The notes: generated by a model from the sequence alone, not told the origin. A DNA stretch of 64,000 nucleotides from DTU098 sp964498525 (GCA_964498525.1 CAZCGU010000005.1:1-64000), one strand, 5' to 3'. Counted from the first letter of the stretch, positions 10,690 to 20,667 are shown. Numbers and translations: made by a program.

Positions 10690-11097
10690 ATGCCGGGAGA
10701 AGCATGCGAAATTCTAATTGTTGATGATCAGGCCGGCGTACGCTGTCTCTTGTTCGAGGCTTTCACTGATCAGGGGTTTCGGGTGGAAACAGCCTCCAGC
10801 GGCGCAGAGGCAATCCGTAAAATGATTGCGGCAGAGCCTTTGCTAATTTTACTTGACATTAAAATGTCCGGCATGAGTGGACTGGAAACACTGGACGAAC
10901 TTCTCCGTATTAACCCGGAAATACAGGTTGTGATCATGACGGCGTACCGGGAACTGGATCTTATGACCGAAACGAAAAGCAGGGGTGTCAAGCATTATAT
11001 CAATAAACCCTTTGATCTGGACGAAGTCCGTTACCTGGCCAGAGGCCTGCTGATGGAGGAAAAGGACAGGCGAAAGCTGGTGAGGGTGACTGGCTAG
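10690..11097 (+). CDS. spo0F: Spo0F-like stand-alone response regulator
   Basis: A 135-residue receiver domain with no output domain. It has the acidic pair in VDDQ, the phospho-acceptor Asp in LLDIKMSGMSG, Thr/Ser switch region MTAY and the Lys of KPF. The length and neighbours (fba, tal, rho downstream) match Spo0F, the phosphorelay intermediate that passes phosphate from kinases to Spo0B/Spo0A. ATG 10690 follows GGGAGG (10675-10680). Many clostridial relatives phosphorylate Spo0A directly, so whether a full relay exists here cannot be told from this window. Confidence 0.8.
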   Translation: MPGEACEILIVDDQAGVRCLLFEAFTDQGFRVETASSGAEAIRKMIAAEPLLILLDIKMSGMSGLETLDELLRINPEIQVVIMTAYRELDLMTETKSRGVKHYINKPFDLDEVRYLARGLLMEEKDRRKLVRVTG

Positions 11098-11276
11098 GAG
11101 CCCGATCCTTCGTTATTCACGTTTCATTATGCACGGTAAAAAGAGGATTTTCACCCCTGGCGGCGAAGTATTACAACAGTCGGTTGGGGCAACATATTCT
11201 CCAATGGCAGAAGTTATCAGGAACTGACGGTTTAGAGGCAAATCGGCCCCGTTAATCGCTAGGAGGGTTTTAAGCT

Positions 11277-11984
11277 ATGCGTATTGATACAAACGCTGTG
11301 CTCGCCATGCGTTGCCCTGAATGCGGGAAAATGGAACATCATGGTTTTTCCAGGTTTTCCTTTACCAGGGGTAAAGCCTTCCATGTTACATGCTCTTGCG
11401 GCGCCACCAAGCTGATTGTAAGCACTAAAAACCTGAACAGTTACTGGTTTCAAATTCCCTGTGTAGTCTGTGAGACGAAACACCTCCTGGAGGTTTCCGG
11501 CAAATCTCTCTGGTCCGGTAAAGTCACCTGTCTTTCCTGCCAGGAAACGGATCTGGAACTGGGTCATATCGGACCCAAGTCGAAGATAAGCGAAATGGCA
11601 GCCAGTTACGAAGAAGAACTGGAAGCCCTGGTCAAAGAGTTTGGCTGTGACAGCTATTTTCATAATTCTAAAATCATGTATGAGGTTTTGAACTGCCTGC
11701 ATGGTATTGCAGAGCGCGGCGGACTGTACTGCCAGTGCGGCAATTACAAAATTGAAGTGGATATTTTCCCTGACCGACTGGAACTTCAGTGCAAGAAATG
11801 TGACAGTATCAACATTATTTACGCTGAGACGGAGGATGACCTCAAAGTCATTCAGCAAGTTGAAAGCATCGAGCTTGCGCGGCATGGTTTCAAATGTCTG
11901 GACAGCTTTTCCAACACGTGTCTGGACAGTCTGGTGAACCCGGGCAAACCAAAAAAACCACGCCGCAAAAGAAGCAAGACATAA
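11277..11984 (+). CDS. Unknown protein with multiple CxxC zinc motifs
   Basis: A 235-residue protein I do not recognise beyond its metal-binding look. Five Cys pairs are visible: CPEC, CSCG, CVVC, CLSC, and CQCG/CKKC in the C-terminal half. They suggest two or three zinc ribbons. A predicted helical stretch with EEELEALVKEF lies in the middle and the C-terminus is a basic tail (KPKKPRRKRSKT). ATG 11277 follows AGGAGG. It lies between spo0F and fba, where Bacillus has no gene. A nucleic-acid-binding or sporulation-linked role is only a guess. Confidence 0.65.
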   Translation: MRIDTNAVLAMRCPECGKMEHHGFSRFSFTRGKAFHVTCSCGATKLIVSTKNLNSYWFQIPCVVCETKHLLEVSGKSLWSGKVTCLSCQETDLELGHIGPKSKISEMAASYEEELEALVKEFGCDSYFHNSKIMYEVLNCLHGIAERGGLYCQCGNYKIEVDIFPDRLELQCKKCDSINIIYAETEDDLKVIQQVESIELARHGFKCLDSFSNTCLDSLVNPGKPKKPRRKRSKT

Positions 11985-12039
11985 TTTGGCTCTCCTCCGG
12001 CTATACTTTGAATAATTGATAAAAAAAGGAGGGAGCCAA

Positions 12040-12894
12040 TTGTCTCTGGTACCGGTTACCGATTTGTTGGAACGTGCCGAAGCGGGCGGTTACGCTGTCG
12101 GCGCCTTTAATTGCAACAACATGGAGATTGTCCAGGCTATCATTGCGGCCGCCGAAGCGGAGAATTCCCCAGTCATCATGCAGGCGAGCCAGGGCGCAAT
12201 TAAATACGCCGGTATCGACTACATCGTGGCCATGGCCCGTCTGGCGGCGGAAAACACCCATGTGCCGGTGGCGTTGCACCTGGATCACGGAACCAGCTTT
12301 GAACAGGTTGTTCAATGTGTTCGCGCCGGCTTTTCCTCGGTGATGATCGACGGCTCCAAACTGCCCCTTGACGAAAACATTGCGCTGACCCGCCGGGTGA
12401 TGGACGTTGCCCGGGCTGTGGGGGTTTCGGTGGAAGCTGAATTGGGTAAGATCGGCGGAACCGAGGATGACATCAGCGTAAGCGAACGGGATGCCCTGTT
12501 CACCGACCCCGGGGAAGCAGGCGTCTTTGTCCGTGAAACCGGGGTGGATTCCCTGGCTGTGGCCATAGGCACAGCCCACGGTCAGTACAAAGGAACCCCC
12601 GAGCTGGATTTTCCCCGCCTGGAGAAGATTAAATCCATCGTAAAAATCCCCATTGTTCTGCACGGTTCTTCCGGGGTCCCGGATGAAGCCATTATAAAGG
12701 CTATCCGTTTGGGGGTGCGCAAGGTCAACATTGATACCAATATCCGTGAAGCCTTTGTCGCCGCGGCCCGGCAGATCTTGGACGCCAACCCCGCCGAGAT
12801 TGATCCCCGCAAGATGCTTGGCCCCGCCAGGGAGGCGGCAACCGGGATAATCCGGGAAAAAATCAGAATCTTCGGCAGCTCCGGTCAGGCCTAG
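12040..12894 (+). CDS. fba: Class II fructose-bisphosphate aldolase
   Basis: Cleaves or forms fructose-1,6-bisphosphate in glycolysis and gluconeogenesis. About 284 residues. Zinc-binding and catalytic elements visible are LDHGTSFE, the Glu region EAELGKIGG, GTAHGQYKG and LHGSSGVPDE, and the phosphate-loop NIDTNIR. I choose TTG 12040: AAAAGGAGGG ends 7 nt upstream and family homology starts with SLVPVTDLLERA. The upstream in-frame start at 12016 has no ribosome-binding site. Confidence 0.94.
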   Translation: MSLVPVTDLLERAEAGGYAVGAFNCNNMEIVQAIIAAAEAENSPVIMQASQGAIKYAGIDYIVAMARLAAENTHVPVALHLDHGTSFEQVVQCVRAGFSSVMIDGSKLPLDENIALTRRVMDVARAVGVSVEAELGKIGGTEDDISVSERDALFTDPGEAGVFVRETGVDSLAVAIGTAHGQYKGTPELDFPRLEKIKSIVKIPIVLHGSSGVPDEAIIKAIRLGVRKVNIDTNIREAFVAAARQILDANPAEIDPRKMLGPAREAATGIIREKIRIFGSSGQA

Positions 12895-13019
12895 TTTTTC
12901 AGGCCGGGGACAAACCAAAATTCGCTCTTTCCTGTTAAATCAGCAGGCGCTAATATTTTACAGACGGGCAGGGCAGCTTTTATATTCAACAGATCTGTCC
13001 CAAGAGGTGAAGAGAATAG

Positions 13020-13667
13020 GTGAAGCTTTTTATTGATACCGCCAATGTGGAAGAGATTCGTCAGGCCAATTCCCTGGGCGTGATTAGCGGGGTAACCACC
13101 AACCCTTCCCTGATCGCCCGGGAAGGGCGCAGTTTTACTGAGGCAGTCCGGGAAATTGCATCCATCGTAAACGGGCCGATCAGTGCTGAGGCAGTAAATC
13201 CGGAGGCGGCCGGAATGATCCTGGAAGCCCGCGAACTTGCCTCCATTCACCCCAACATTGTGGTTAAAATCCCAATGACAGCGGAGGGCCTTAAAGCTGT
13301 TTGCCAGTTGAAGCAGGAGGGTATCCGCACCAATGTGACTTTGATCTTTTCGGCTAACCAGGCGCTATTAGCGGCCCGGGCCGGCGCCGCTTACGTCAGC
13401 CCCTTTTTGGGCCGGCTGGACGATATCAGCCAGGATGGAATGGATTTGCTTGCCGACATTGTGGATATTTTCGAGCGGCATCAAATTCAGACTGAAATTA
13501 TAGCAGCCAGCATTCGCCACCCCGTTCACGTCACCTGCGCGGCCAGATTGGGGGCGCATATAGCCACTATCCCGTACAAAGTTATAAGTCAGATGATCCA
13601 GCACCCACTAACCGATGCCGGTATAAAAAAATTCCTGGAAGATTGGGAAACCGTCAAAAATAAATAG
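13020..13667 (+). CDS. tal: Transaldolase (small TalC/FSA type)
   Basis: A 215-residue TIM-barrel transaldolase of the short class. It shows [10 protein letters not shown], the TTNPSLI loop, the Schiff-base Lys in NIVVKIPMT, and the TNVTLIFS strand. It exchanges dihydroxyacetone units in the non-oxidative pentose phosphate pathway. GTG 13020 follows AAGAGGTGA. The fba-tal pair repeats the Bacillus order. A hairpin terminator follows at 13733. Confidence 0.93.
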   Translation: MKLFIDTANVEEIRQANSLGVISGVTTNPSLIAREGRSFTEAVREIASIVNGPISAEAVNPEAAGMILEARELASIHPNIVVKIPMTAEGLKAVCQLKQEGIRTNVTLIFSANQALLAARAGAAYVSPFLGRLDDISQDGMDLLADIVDIFERHQIQTEIIAASIRHPVHVTCAARLGAHIATIPYKVISQMIQHPLTDAGIKKFLEDWETVKNK

Positions 13668-13732
13668 ACGAACTTGGCGCGGGTTCTGCACCGCAGGTAA
13701 ATTTACGGCTAAAAAAGCATAGATAATTTTGC

Positions 13733-13777
13733 CTCTTCCTTGAAATACAGCAAAGATAATTCCTGGAAGAGTTTTTT
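13733..13777 (+). terminator. Terminator after tal
   Basis: CTCTTCC (13733-13739) pairs with GGAAGAG (13765-13771), followed by six Ts. The loop is long (25 nt). Confidence 0.6.
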
Positions 13778-13867
13778 CATAACAGGAATAAGGGCTTAAT
13801 AAGAGACATTATGTATTTCCCGGGAATAACTTATTCTATAGGAACCAGGGAAACAAGGAGTTTTGCC

Positions 13868-14356
13868 ATGTTTGTCGAGGGAGTTCTGTTTTTGAAAAGA
13901 AAGATCATTTCCTGGTTGCCGGGCAGTATTTCTACCTACTACAAAAAGGTTATGGCCATGCCGGGTTCACCAAAAAAGATTGCCAGGGGGGTTGCCCTGG
14001 GCCTGGCCTTTGATTTCCTGCCAATTCCGGTGATCAGCATTCCACTTTCCTACCTGATTGCCCGGATTACCAATTGCAGCCCGGCGGCGGCTGTGGCCAC
14101 CGTGGTTGTTTTCAAGCTGGCCGTTCCAGTTTTTTTCACTTTAAACCTTCTGTCCGGCAGACTGATCCTGGGCGATCTGCCTGGACCGGATCCCGTGCCG
14201 GGGGATGGTTCCCTGCTCACCTCCTTTCTGGACAAAATCATGGAACACGGCTACCCCTTTCTCTTAGGCAGCCTGATCAACGCAACACTGGTTTGGTTTG
14301 CCGTCTATACGCTCTTGATGTTTCTGCTCAAACGAAGCAGGCGCCGGAGCACATAA
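13868..14356 (+). CDS. DUF2062 membrane protein
   Basis: A 162-residue protein with three to four hydrophobic segments and the DUF2062 pattern: GSPKKIARGVALGLAFDFLPIP near the N-terminus, then a Pro-containing membrane helix and a basic C-terminus (KRSRRRS). The function of the family is unknown. ATG 13868 is chosen over 13811 because AAGGAG lies 7 nt upstream. It sits between tal and rho. Confidence 0.72.
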   Translation: MFVEGVLFLKRKIISWLPGSISTYYKKVMAMPGSPKKIARGVALGLAFDFLPIPVISIPLSYLIARITNCSPAAAVATVVVFKLAVPVFFTLNLLSGRLILGDLPGPDPVPGDGSLLTSFLDKIMEHGYPFLLGSLINATLVWFAVYTLLMFLLKRSRRRST

Positions 14357-14415
14357 AATCCTTCAACTATGGAAATAAACTACTTTAACAGACCATTTTT
14401 TAGGGGGGGCTGCCT

Positions 14416-15720
14416 TTGAATTATGCGGATCTTGAAAACAAAACCATAGCGGAACTGTACAAGATTGCAAAGGAAATCGAACTGCCCGGCTATTATAAGC
14501 TGCGCAAAAAGGAACTGATTTTTGAAATTAAAAAGGCCCAGACGGAAAAACACGGCCTCTTGTTTGCCAAAGGCGTTCTGGAAATCCTGCCCGACGGATA
14601 CGGCTTCCTAAGACCTTTTCAATTTCTCCCCAGTAACGATGATATCTATGTTTCATCTTCCCAGATCAGGCGTTTTGACCTTCGTACGGGTGACCTTGTT
14701 GCCGGTCAGGTGCGTCGTCCGAAGGAAAGTGAAAGATACTTCGCCCTGCTGCGCGTTGAACAGGTTAACGGTGTTGACCCCGAAAGCACCGAGATCAGAC
14801 TTCATTTTGATGGGCTCACCCCCCTTTATCCCCTGCAGCGAATAACCCTGGAAACCGGGCCCGACAAACTGTCAACCCGGATTATAGATCTTGTTGCCCC
14901 TATCGGCAAAGGCCAGCGGGGCCTCATTGTCGCCCCGCCCAAAGCCGGCAAAACGATCCTCATCAAAGAAGTGGCCAACAGCATCACCAGGAATCATCCC
15001 GAAATGATGCTCATGGTCCTGCTCATAGACGAGCGTCCCGAGGAAGTCACCGACATAGAGCGTTCCGTGAAAGGGGAAGTGGTCAGCTCCACCTTTGACG
15101 AGCCGCCGGAAAACCACGTCAAAGTGGCGGATATGGTTCTGGAGCGGGCCAAGCGACTGGTGGAGCACAAGCACGATGTGGTGATCCTGCTGGACAGTAT
15201 TACACGTTTGGCCAGAGCCCATAACCTGGTAGTTCCCCCCAGCGGGCGGACCCTGTCAGGGGGTGTGGATCCTGCTGCCCTGCACAAGCCCAAACGATTT
15301 TTTGGGGCTGCGCGCAACCTGGAAGAAGGGGGCAGCCTGACAATCTTAGCCACAGCCCTGGTGGAAACGGGTAGCAGAATGGACGATGTTATCTTTGAAG
15401 AGTTCAAAGGAACCGGCAACATGGAATTGATTCTGGACAGGCGCCTGGCTGAAAGAAGGCTTTTTCCAGCCATTGATGTCTTGCGTTCCGGTACGCGCAA
15501 GGAGGAGCTGCTGCTGTCCCAGGACGAACTGGAAATGATCTGGCAGTTTCGCCGGGCCACCAATGGCGCTACCCCCTGGGATGCAATGGAAATGCTGATG
15601 GAGCAGATGAAACGTTCCAAAACCAATTACGACTTGCTCCATGCCTTTCGCCATCTGCGCCGGGCCGAGGCCTTCGCCGGCGGGCGGCCGGAGCCGGGCC
15701 GTAAAGGGGGCGCCAGTTAG
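14416..15720 (+). CDS. rho: Transcription termination factor Rho
   Basis: A 434-residue hexameric RNA helicase that ends transcription at Rho-dependent sites. Visible are the N-terminal Rho-N helical domain ([20 protein letters not shown]), the cold-shock-like RNA-binding domain ([20 protein letters not shown]), the Walker A motif [10 protein letters not shown], Walker [15 protein letters not shown], and the R-loop. No N-terminal insert is present, in contrast to many actinobacterial and some clostridial homologues. TTG 14416 follows AGGGGGGG. Confidence 0.96.
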   Translation: MNYADLENKTIAELYKIAKEIELPGYYKLRKKELIFEIKKAQTEKHGLLFAKGVLEILPDGYGFLRPFQFLPSNDDIYVSSSQIRRFDLRTGDLVAGQVRRPKESERYFALLRVEQVNGVDPESTEIRLHFDGLTPLYPLQRITLETGPDKLSTRIIDLVAPIGKGQRGLIVAPPKAGKTILIKEVANSITRNHPEMMLMVLLIDERPEEVTDIERSVKGEVVSSTFDEPPENHVKVADMVLERAKRLVEHKHDVVILLDSITRLARAHNLVVPPSGRTLSGGVDPAALHKPKRFFGAARNLEEGGSLTILATALVETGSRMDDVIFEEFKGTGNMELILDRRLAERRLFPAIDVLRSGTRKEELLLSQDELEMIWQFRRATNGATPWDAMEMLMEQMKRSKTNYDLLHAFRHLRRAEAFAGGRPEPGRKGGAS

Positions 15721-15813
15721 CAGACTAAACATTCCTACTGTAAAAAAGCAAGGTATAAATATCACCTTTTCCGGCAAAACTAACAGTTGAATGCATCGGA
15801 GAGGTGATTTTTC

Positions 15814-16710
15814 ATGCTTATGAAAATAAATAAAAAGGTCCTGGGCGGGGTCCTGGCGGCACTTGCCTTCTTAATAACCGTCGCTTTACTTTCCTGGGCC
15901 GGGCCGGCTTCAGCCCGTCTGGATGAATTGATCAGGGAGGATGCCCCCTATATCACACCGCCTGCGGCGGACCTGACAGAAGCGCAGCATTTATATGAGG
16001 TTAAGAACGGCGATACCCTCACTTGCATAGCCAGGAAAAAGGGTATTTCCCTGGAAACGCTGGCTGCTGCAAACGGGCTGGAGGATCGGGATAAAATCAG
16101 GGCGGGCCAGTTCCTGGCAATCCCCTTTGATTACTTCATCCACCATGTTCAACCGGGGGAGACAATGTGGGAAATCTCAAGGATGTACCATGTTAAGGTA
16201 GCTGACCTGGCAGCCAGAAACGAACAGACAGACATGGACAGAATTCTGGTTGGCCAGCGTCTGCTGGTCCCGTGCCAGGAAATCGGTGAAAATGAGCGTT
16301 TGATTGCCTCCAGGGGATTTACCGCCGGTCAGTTCTCCTGGCCGTTGGTTGGCGCCATTACCTCACCCTTTGGCCTGAGGGATGGAAGGCTCCACGAGGG
16401 GATTGACATCGCTGCCGAAGAGGGCACTCCGATTAGGGCGGCTGCCACGGGCCGGGTAGTTTTTGCCGGGCCCCGGGGGACTTACGGCCTGGCCGTGATT
16501 ATCGACCACGGCGGCGGGATCAGAACCCTCTACGCCCATTGTTCCAAAATTCTGGTTGAAGAGGACGCTTCCGTGGGCCCCAGCACGATCATCGCCCTGG
16601 CAGGGAACACGGGCAATTCCAGGGGGCCTCACCTGCACCTTGAAATACTAAAAAACGGGACGCCTCAGGATCCCTTGATGCTCCTGGAACAAGGACGCTA
16701 TTACGGCTAA
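15814..16710 (+). CDS. LysM-LysM-M23 cell-wall peptidase
   Basis: A 298-residue exported protein. An N-terminal membrane segment (residues about 7-32, ending ASA) precedes two LysM peptidoglycan-binding domains (about 65-110 and 112-155) and a C-terminal M23 metallopeptidase domain. The zinc ligands are in HEGIDIA (HxxxD) and HLHLE. It likely cuts peptide cross-bridges during growth or sporulation, at the cell surface. ATG 15814 follows GGAGAGGTG. A clear terminator closes the unit at 16730. Confidence 0.88.
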   Translation: MLMKINKKVLGGVLAALAFLITVALLSWAGPASARLDELIREDAPYITPPAADLTEAQHLYEVKNGDTLTCIARKKGISLETLAAANGLEDRDKIRAGQFLAIPFDYFIHHVQPGETMWEISRMYHVKVADLAARNEQTDMDRILVGQRLLVPCQEIGENERLIASRGFTAGQFSWPLVGAITSPFGLRDGRLHEGIDIAAEEGTPIRAAATGRVVFAGPRGTYGLAVIIDHGGGIRTLYAHCSKILVEEDASVGPSTIIALAGNTGNSRGPHLHLEILKNGTPQDPLMLLEQGRYYG

Positions 16711-16729
16711 TCCTAACTGCCATTACGTT

Positions 16730-16756
16730 AAAGAGACCGCAGATGCGGTCTCTTTT
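16730..16756 (+). terminator. Terminator after the M23 peptidase gene
   Basis: AAAGAGACCGC and GCGGTCTCTTTT form an 11-bp stem around AGAT, ending in a T-run. The A-rich left arm means it could also act on leftward transcripts from ubiX1. Confidence 0.85.
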
Positions 16757-16906
16757 GGCTGTTCGCCCGGTATAATCCAGGCCCGTGGGTTTATAAATAT
16801 TCTGCCGCCCGGCTGACGGCAGGGCAACCCGCGGCCCAGGTTGCTGCCGGTTACAGCAGGGGCTTGGAGCAGGTTTGGCTGATACCCTTGCCGTTAGGAC
16901 AGGGGG

Positions 16907-17479
16907 TTAAGCAAGGGATCTTACCTTCTCCCATCTGTTTACCAGGGAATTTCTTATTCCCAACTGATCAAATACCCGCCCCGTTGTTTGCTTGATAATA
17001 TCGTCTATGCCCTTGGGGTGGTTGTAAAAGGAGAGTACCGGGGGCATTATTATCACCCCGAGCTTTGATAATTTTAGCATGTTTTCCAAATGGATGGGGC
17101 TTAACGGGGTCTCCCGCACCAGCAGAAGCAGCTTGCGCCTTTCCTTAATTGTCACATCGGCGGCGCGGTTGATCAGGTTATCCGCATAACCGTTGGCAAT
17201 AGCGGATAGTGTCTTCATACTGCAAGGGGTTACTACCATTCCCTGGTGTAAATAGGAACCACTTGCCGGCGGCGCCGCAATATCATTATTGGGATACTCA
17301 TGACTGGCCAATCCCCTGATGGTATCAAGCTTATAATCCGTTTCCAGCTGAATTGTTCTTTTCGCTGAATCACTGATGATTAATTGTGTTTCGATTCCGG
17401 CCTTTTTTGCTTCCTCCAGGAACTTGATGCCATAAACCGCTCCGGTGGCGCCTGATATGGCCACTACTATTCTAAACAA
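16907..17479 (-). CDS. UbiX-family flavin prenyltransferase (subunit B), copy 1
   Basis: Makes prenylated FMN from reduced FMN and dimethylallyl phosphate, the cofactor of UbiD decarboxylases. In hydroxyarylic acid decarboxylases it is called subunit B (BsdB/VdcB). About 190 residues. It shows VAISGATGAVYGIKFLE (FMN loop), TPCSMKTLSAIANGYADNLI, and the conserved RETPLSPIHLENML and PPVLSFYNHP segments. TTG 17479 is preferred because GGGGGGT lies just upstream; the ORF extends ten more codons. It is transcribed away from ubiD copy 1 across a 1.3-kb spacer, so it forms its own unit. Confidence 0.9.
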   Translation of the reverse strand: MFRIVVAISGATGAVYGIKFLEEAKKAGIETQLIISDSAKRTIQLETDYKLDTIRGLASHEYPNNDIAAPPASGSYLHQGMVVTPCSMKTLSAIANGYADNLINRAADVTIKERRKLLLLVRETPLSPIHLENMLKLSKLGVIIMPPVLSFYNHPKGIDDIIKQTTGRVFDQLGIRNSLVNRWEKVRSLA

Positions 17480-18814
17480 TAGAACCCCCCCTTTTTTTTT
17501 GCCTCGCATTGTTCGCTTCTACCTGAACCAGCAACGGTTATGTTCGGGGTCTGTCAAGGCAGTTCCCTGGGTTGGCCCCAGGTTCAACCACTTTGCTAGT
17601 GCTTTTTGGTGCTATTGCTAAAAGCCCGTGGTAACTGTAGCCTACCATGCCGGGAAAAGGTTTTCTATAACCGGGGAGGACAGGTTATCAGCAAGTTTCT
17701 GTCCAATTTAACAGTTGCCGGAACGAATTGGCGCCAAAAGCTGCACAGTTCCGCCCATTCTGTCTGCCGCCTGCAGGTAATGTTGCAAAAGTATTGGATT
17801 GGGCCGGGCATTTCCAGTTTGTGTTGGACAAAAAAAGACCCTTCTTCAACAACCAGTGAAGGGGGTCATTTTTTAGCTTTGATGAAATCAGAAGTGCACG
17901 GATTTGAGGATCGACTGGGAGCAATGGAATCACCTGATGGGCAGGCAGGGTGCAAAGGAGTATAGTTACCATAGCACTATGACATATATTAATACCATCA
18001 ATATTAATACATGGTGTAGGTTATCAGTAAATGTTTAATCTGACTGGGGGCTTGAATCCAAAAAGGAGAAGCCTGCCGCACTAAAACCAATTCCTGATGT
18101 TGTTTGTTGAATTGGTTTGTGGGAGCAACTGTTTTTTTGGGTAGTACATTGTGAAATATTCTACCTTGACGGACCATAGCAAAGGAGAATCCCGCATGAT
18201 ATGTTTTATTTAGTTGAATTAAAGGGGAAAGTTCATACTTATCCAAAGGACAGCCCTTATACGTTTAAATATGCGGGGTCTGCAAGTAATCAATGGTTTT
18301 GCCTTTAAATAAATGTTGGGATATAAAAACTTTGTACCATGGGGGAATCAGGCCACGGGCAAGCCACTGTAAGAAGTAAACAGATTTCAAGGTTGGTGAA
18401 ACAATAAAGGTTGGTTAAATAAATAAAATACCGAGGTGGTGCCATGACGGGTCGGGCCGGGGTAAGGATTCACGGTCCAATCAGTTGGATGATGCAAAAA
18501 GTGTGACCCTAAAAGTGGGAAATTGATGATTCCGGTTAAGTAAAGCAGTTGGACAAAATTGCCCCTAAAGCGCAACCAAAGGATAAAGATACTATTGCCA
18601 CGGTAATTGCCTGATGTACTGTTAAAATACTATGCAATTAACCTGATTTTTGTTGACACTGGTAATGGTATACTAACCCAGTCATTGAAGAAGTGGGGGG
18701 CAAAAAGATTTTTGCAACTATTTTGCGGGTCCGGGGATGCGGGTATCATACCCGAGCCTTGCAGGTAAAAGTAACAAGTCTTAAATGAAATATTTAACAA
18801 AGGGAGGTTACTTA
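17480..18814 (+). other. 1.3-kb spacer between divergent ubiX1 and ubiD1
   Basis: I see no convincing gene. Short ORFs here lack ribosome-binding sites and protein-like composition. A hairpin at 17837-17867 (GACCC/GGGTC plus TTC/GAA) has an A-run before it and a T-run after it, so it could terminate on both strands. Near the right end, TTGACA (18653-18658) and TATACT (18669-18674) are only 10 bp apart, too close for a normal promoter. A small hairpin (GGGT...ACCC) lies near 18740-18755, just before the ubiD1 leader. Confidence 0.5.
17837..17874 (+). terminator. Bidirectional-type terminator in the ubiX1-ubiD1 spacer
   Basis: GACCCTTC (17837-17844) pairs with GAA..GGGTC (17858-17867, two bulged Gs). 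Six As lie on the left and a T-run on the right. No gene upstream is evident, so it may mark an untranslated RNA or protect ubiX1 from read-through. Confidence 0.5.
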
Positions 18815-20239
18815 ATGTATCGTGATTTGCGTGATTTTTTAGCTAAATTGGAACAAGAGGGACAGCTAGTCCGGATTAAGGATGAAATCCTGCCGGAGCC
18901 GGCTATCCGGGAGATTGGCCGGGCATCCGTGGATTTGCCCAATGGTCCGGCAGTGCTTATTGAAAATATCAAAGGTCACCCCGGCAAGAAGGTTGCCTTA
19001 AACGTCCATGGTTCCTGGGCCAATATCGCTTTAATGATGGGTCTGGATAAAAACACACCTGTTAAGGAACAATTCTTTAATTTCCTCGACAAATGGGACA
19101 AGTATCCCGGTGAAACCAAGTTTATTGACAAGGACAAGGCGCCCTGTCACGAAGTCGTAATCAAAGACAACATCAACATTGTTGAGATGCTGCCGATGTT
19201 CCGCATTAATAAATGGGATTCCGGCATGTTTTTCTCCAAGGCCTCGGTGGTTACCAAAGATCCCGATGATGCCGATAACTTCGACACTCAAAACGTCGGC
19301 ACCTACAGGATGCAGGTGATGGGCAAGGACCTGGTGGGCATCCAGGCTCTGGGCTTCCATGACATTGCCAGGCATATCACCCATGCGGAGGAAGTGAACA
19401 AGCCCCTGCCAATCGCCGTATGTCTGGGCGTTGACCCGGTGCTCACCTTTATGGCCAGCACACCCATCAACTACAATCTTTCGGAGTACAAGTACGCCGC
19501 GGCCATTAACGGTATTCCAATGGAGCTAACCAAATGCGTCACCTGCGATCTTGATGTGCCGGCCTGTGCCGAGTATGTCCTGGAAGGTGAGATTATCCCC
19601 CGGGTGCGGGTACCGGAAGGACCCTTCGGCGAATTCCCCGGCAGTTATTCGGGAACCCGCCTCCAGTCACAGTTCAGGGTGAAGTGTATCACCCACCGGA
19701 AAAACCCCATTTTCGAGAACCTCTTTATGGGCCGTCCCTGGACCGAAATCGACTACCTGATGGGGCTCAATACCTGCGTGCCGCTGTACAAGCAGATGAA
19801 AGAAACCATGCCGGAAATAGTCGCCGTCAATGCCATGTACCAGCATGGTTTAACCGCCATTGTTTCCACCGGCAACCGTTTCGGCGGCTATGCCAAATCG
19901 GTTGCTTTCCGCCTGGCTTCCACGCCCCACGGCATTTCCTACTGCAAGAACATCATCCTGGTTGGTCCCGACGTTGACCCGTTCAACCTGGAACAGGTCA
20001 TGTGGTCCCTGTCCGCCAGGGTGCGCCCGGCCAAAGACGTTATTGTGATTCCCAACACACCTGGCATGCCCCTGGATCCCACCTCGGAACCTGCCGGTAT
20101 GGGCGCCAAGTTCATTATTGACGCCACCGAGCCCACTGCCCCGGACGTGGTCCTGCGCGATACCAGACTGATTGACAATCCCGATTCAAAGGGTTACGAA
20201 AAGATCATTGCCGATCTGCAAAAAGCAGTGGCTAAATAG
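18815..20239 (+). CDS. UbiD-family prFMN decarboxylase (subunit C), copy 1
   Basis: A 474-residue prFMN-dependent (de)carboxylase of the hydroxyarylic acid decarboxylase type (BsdC/VdcC-like). It probably interconverts 4-hydroxybenzoate, vanillate or a related acid with the phenol. The family's catalytic Arg is in VGTYRMQV and the Glu pair in EGPFGEFPGSY. The substrate/metal region FSKASVVTKDP is also present. ATG 18815 follows AAAGGGAGG (18798-18806); the upstream in-frame ATG 18785 has no such site. It is followed 43 nt later by a small subunit D gene. Clearly paralogous to the copy at 26696. Confidence 0.92.
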   Translation: MYRDLRDFLAKLEQEGQLVRIKDEILPEPAIREIGRASVDLPNGPAVLIENIKGHPGKKVALNVHGSWANIALMMGLDKNTPVKEQFFNFLDKWDKYPGETKFIDKDKAPCHEVVIKDNINIVEMLPMFRINKWDSGMFFSKASVVTKDPDDADNFDTQNVGTYRMQVMGKDLVGIQALGFHDIARHITHAEEVNKPLPIAVCLGVDPVLTFMASTPINYNLSEYKYAAAINGIPMELTKCVTCDLDVPACAEYVLEGEIIPRVRVPEGPFGEFPGSYSGTRLQSQFRVKCITHRKNPIFENLFMGRPWTEIDYLMGLNTCVPLYKQMKETMPEIVAVNAMYQHGLTAIVSTGNRFGGYAKSVAFRLASTPHGISYCKNIILVGPDVDPFNLEQVMWSLSARVRPAKDVIVIPNTPGMPLDPTSEPAGMGAKFIIDATEPTAPDVVLRDTRLIDNPDSKGYEKIIADLQKAVAK

Positions 20240-20282
20240 GTTTTCAACTATTATACAAGTATAATAAAAGGAGGAAACAGGC

Positions 20283-20510
20283 ATGAAGTGTGTGCGTTGT
20301 TTAAATGATACCGCAGCGAAGTTTGCTGAAGCCCCGGATAAGAGTGGTGCCTGGGAAATGTACATCTGCAGCAAGTGCAATTTTTCGTGGCGCAACACCG
20401 AAGAGGACGATGTAATTAAGCCGAAATTGCGCGACCCGAACTTCCAGCTATCCAACGAGGAAATAGCAAACCTGCAAATTCTGGTGCCGGTTCCCCCCCT
20501 GCGCAAGTAA
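20283..20510 (+). CDS. Hydroxyarylic acid decarboxylase small subunit D, copy 1
   Basis: A 75-residue zinc-ribbon-like protein with CVRC at residues 3-6 and CSKC near 30, of the VdcD/BsdD/ShdD type. In known systems subunit D is needed for full activity of the B-C-D decarboxylase, but its mechanism is unresolved. ATG 20283 follows AAAGGAGG. It closes the ubiD1 unit; a strong terminator lies 160 nt downstream. It aligns almost end to end with the second copy at 26446. Confidence 0.88.
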   Translation: MKCVRCLNDTAAKFAEAPDKSGAWEMYICSKCNFSWRNTEEDDVIKPKLRDPNFQLSNEEIANLQILVPVPPLRK

Positions 20511-20667
20511 GCTTTTGGGGCTGCATTAACAAAAAGGCAAGGTTAACTCCTATTAAGACAAATCTGTTTAATCCTGTAATACCAGAATTGATTCATAAAT
20601 GATTTAATCTGTCCCTCCACTAAACCGGTTCCTCCTCTCAGGGAAAGGGGATAGGTGGGGAGCAAGG

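Noticed and set aside
17606..17965. 119-codon ORF in the ubiX1-ubiD1 spacer
   Set aside because: No ribosome-binding site, composition unlike a protein, and it contains a terminator hairpin.
18004..18246. 80-codon minus-strand ORF
   Set aside because: No recognisable family and no good ribosome-binding site; probably chance.
18653..18674. TTGACA and TATACT as a ubiD1 promoter
   Set aside because: Only 10 bp apart; a sigma-A promoter needs about 17.
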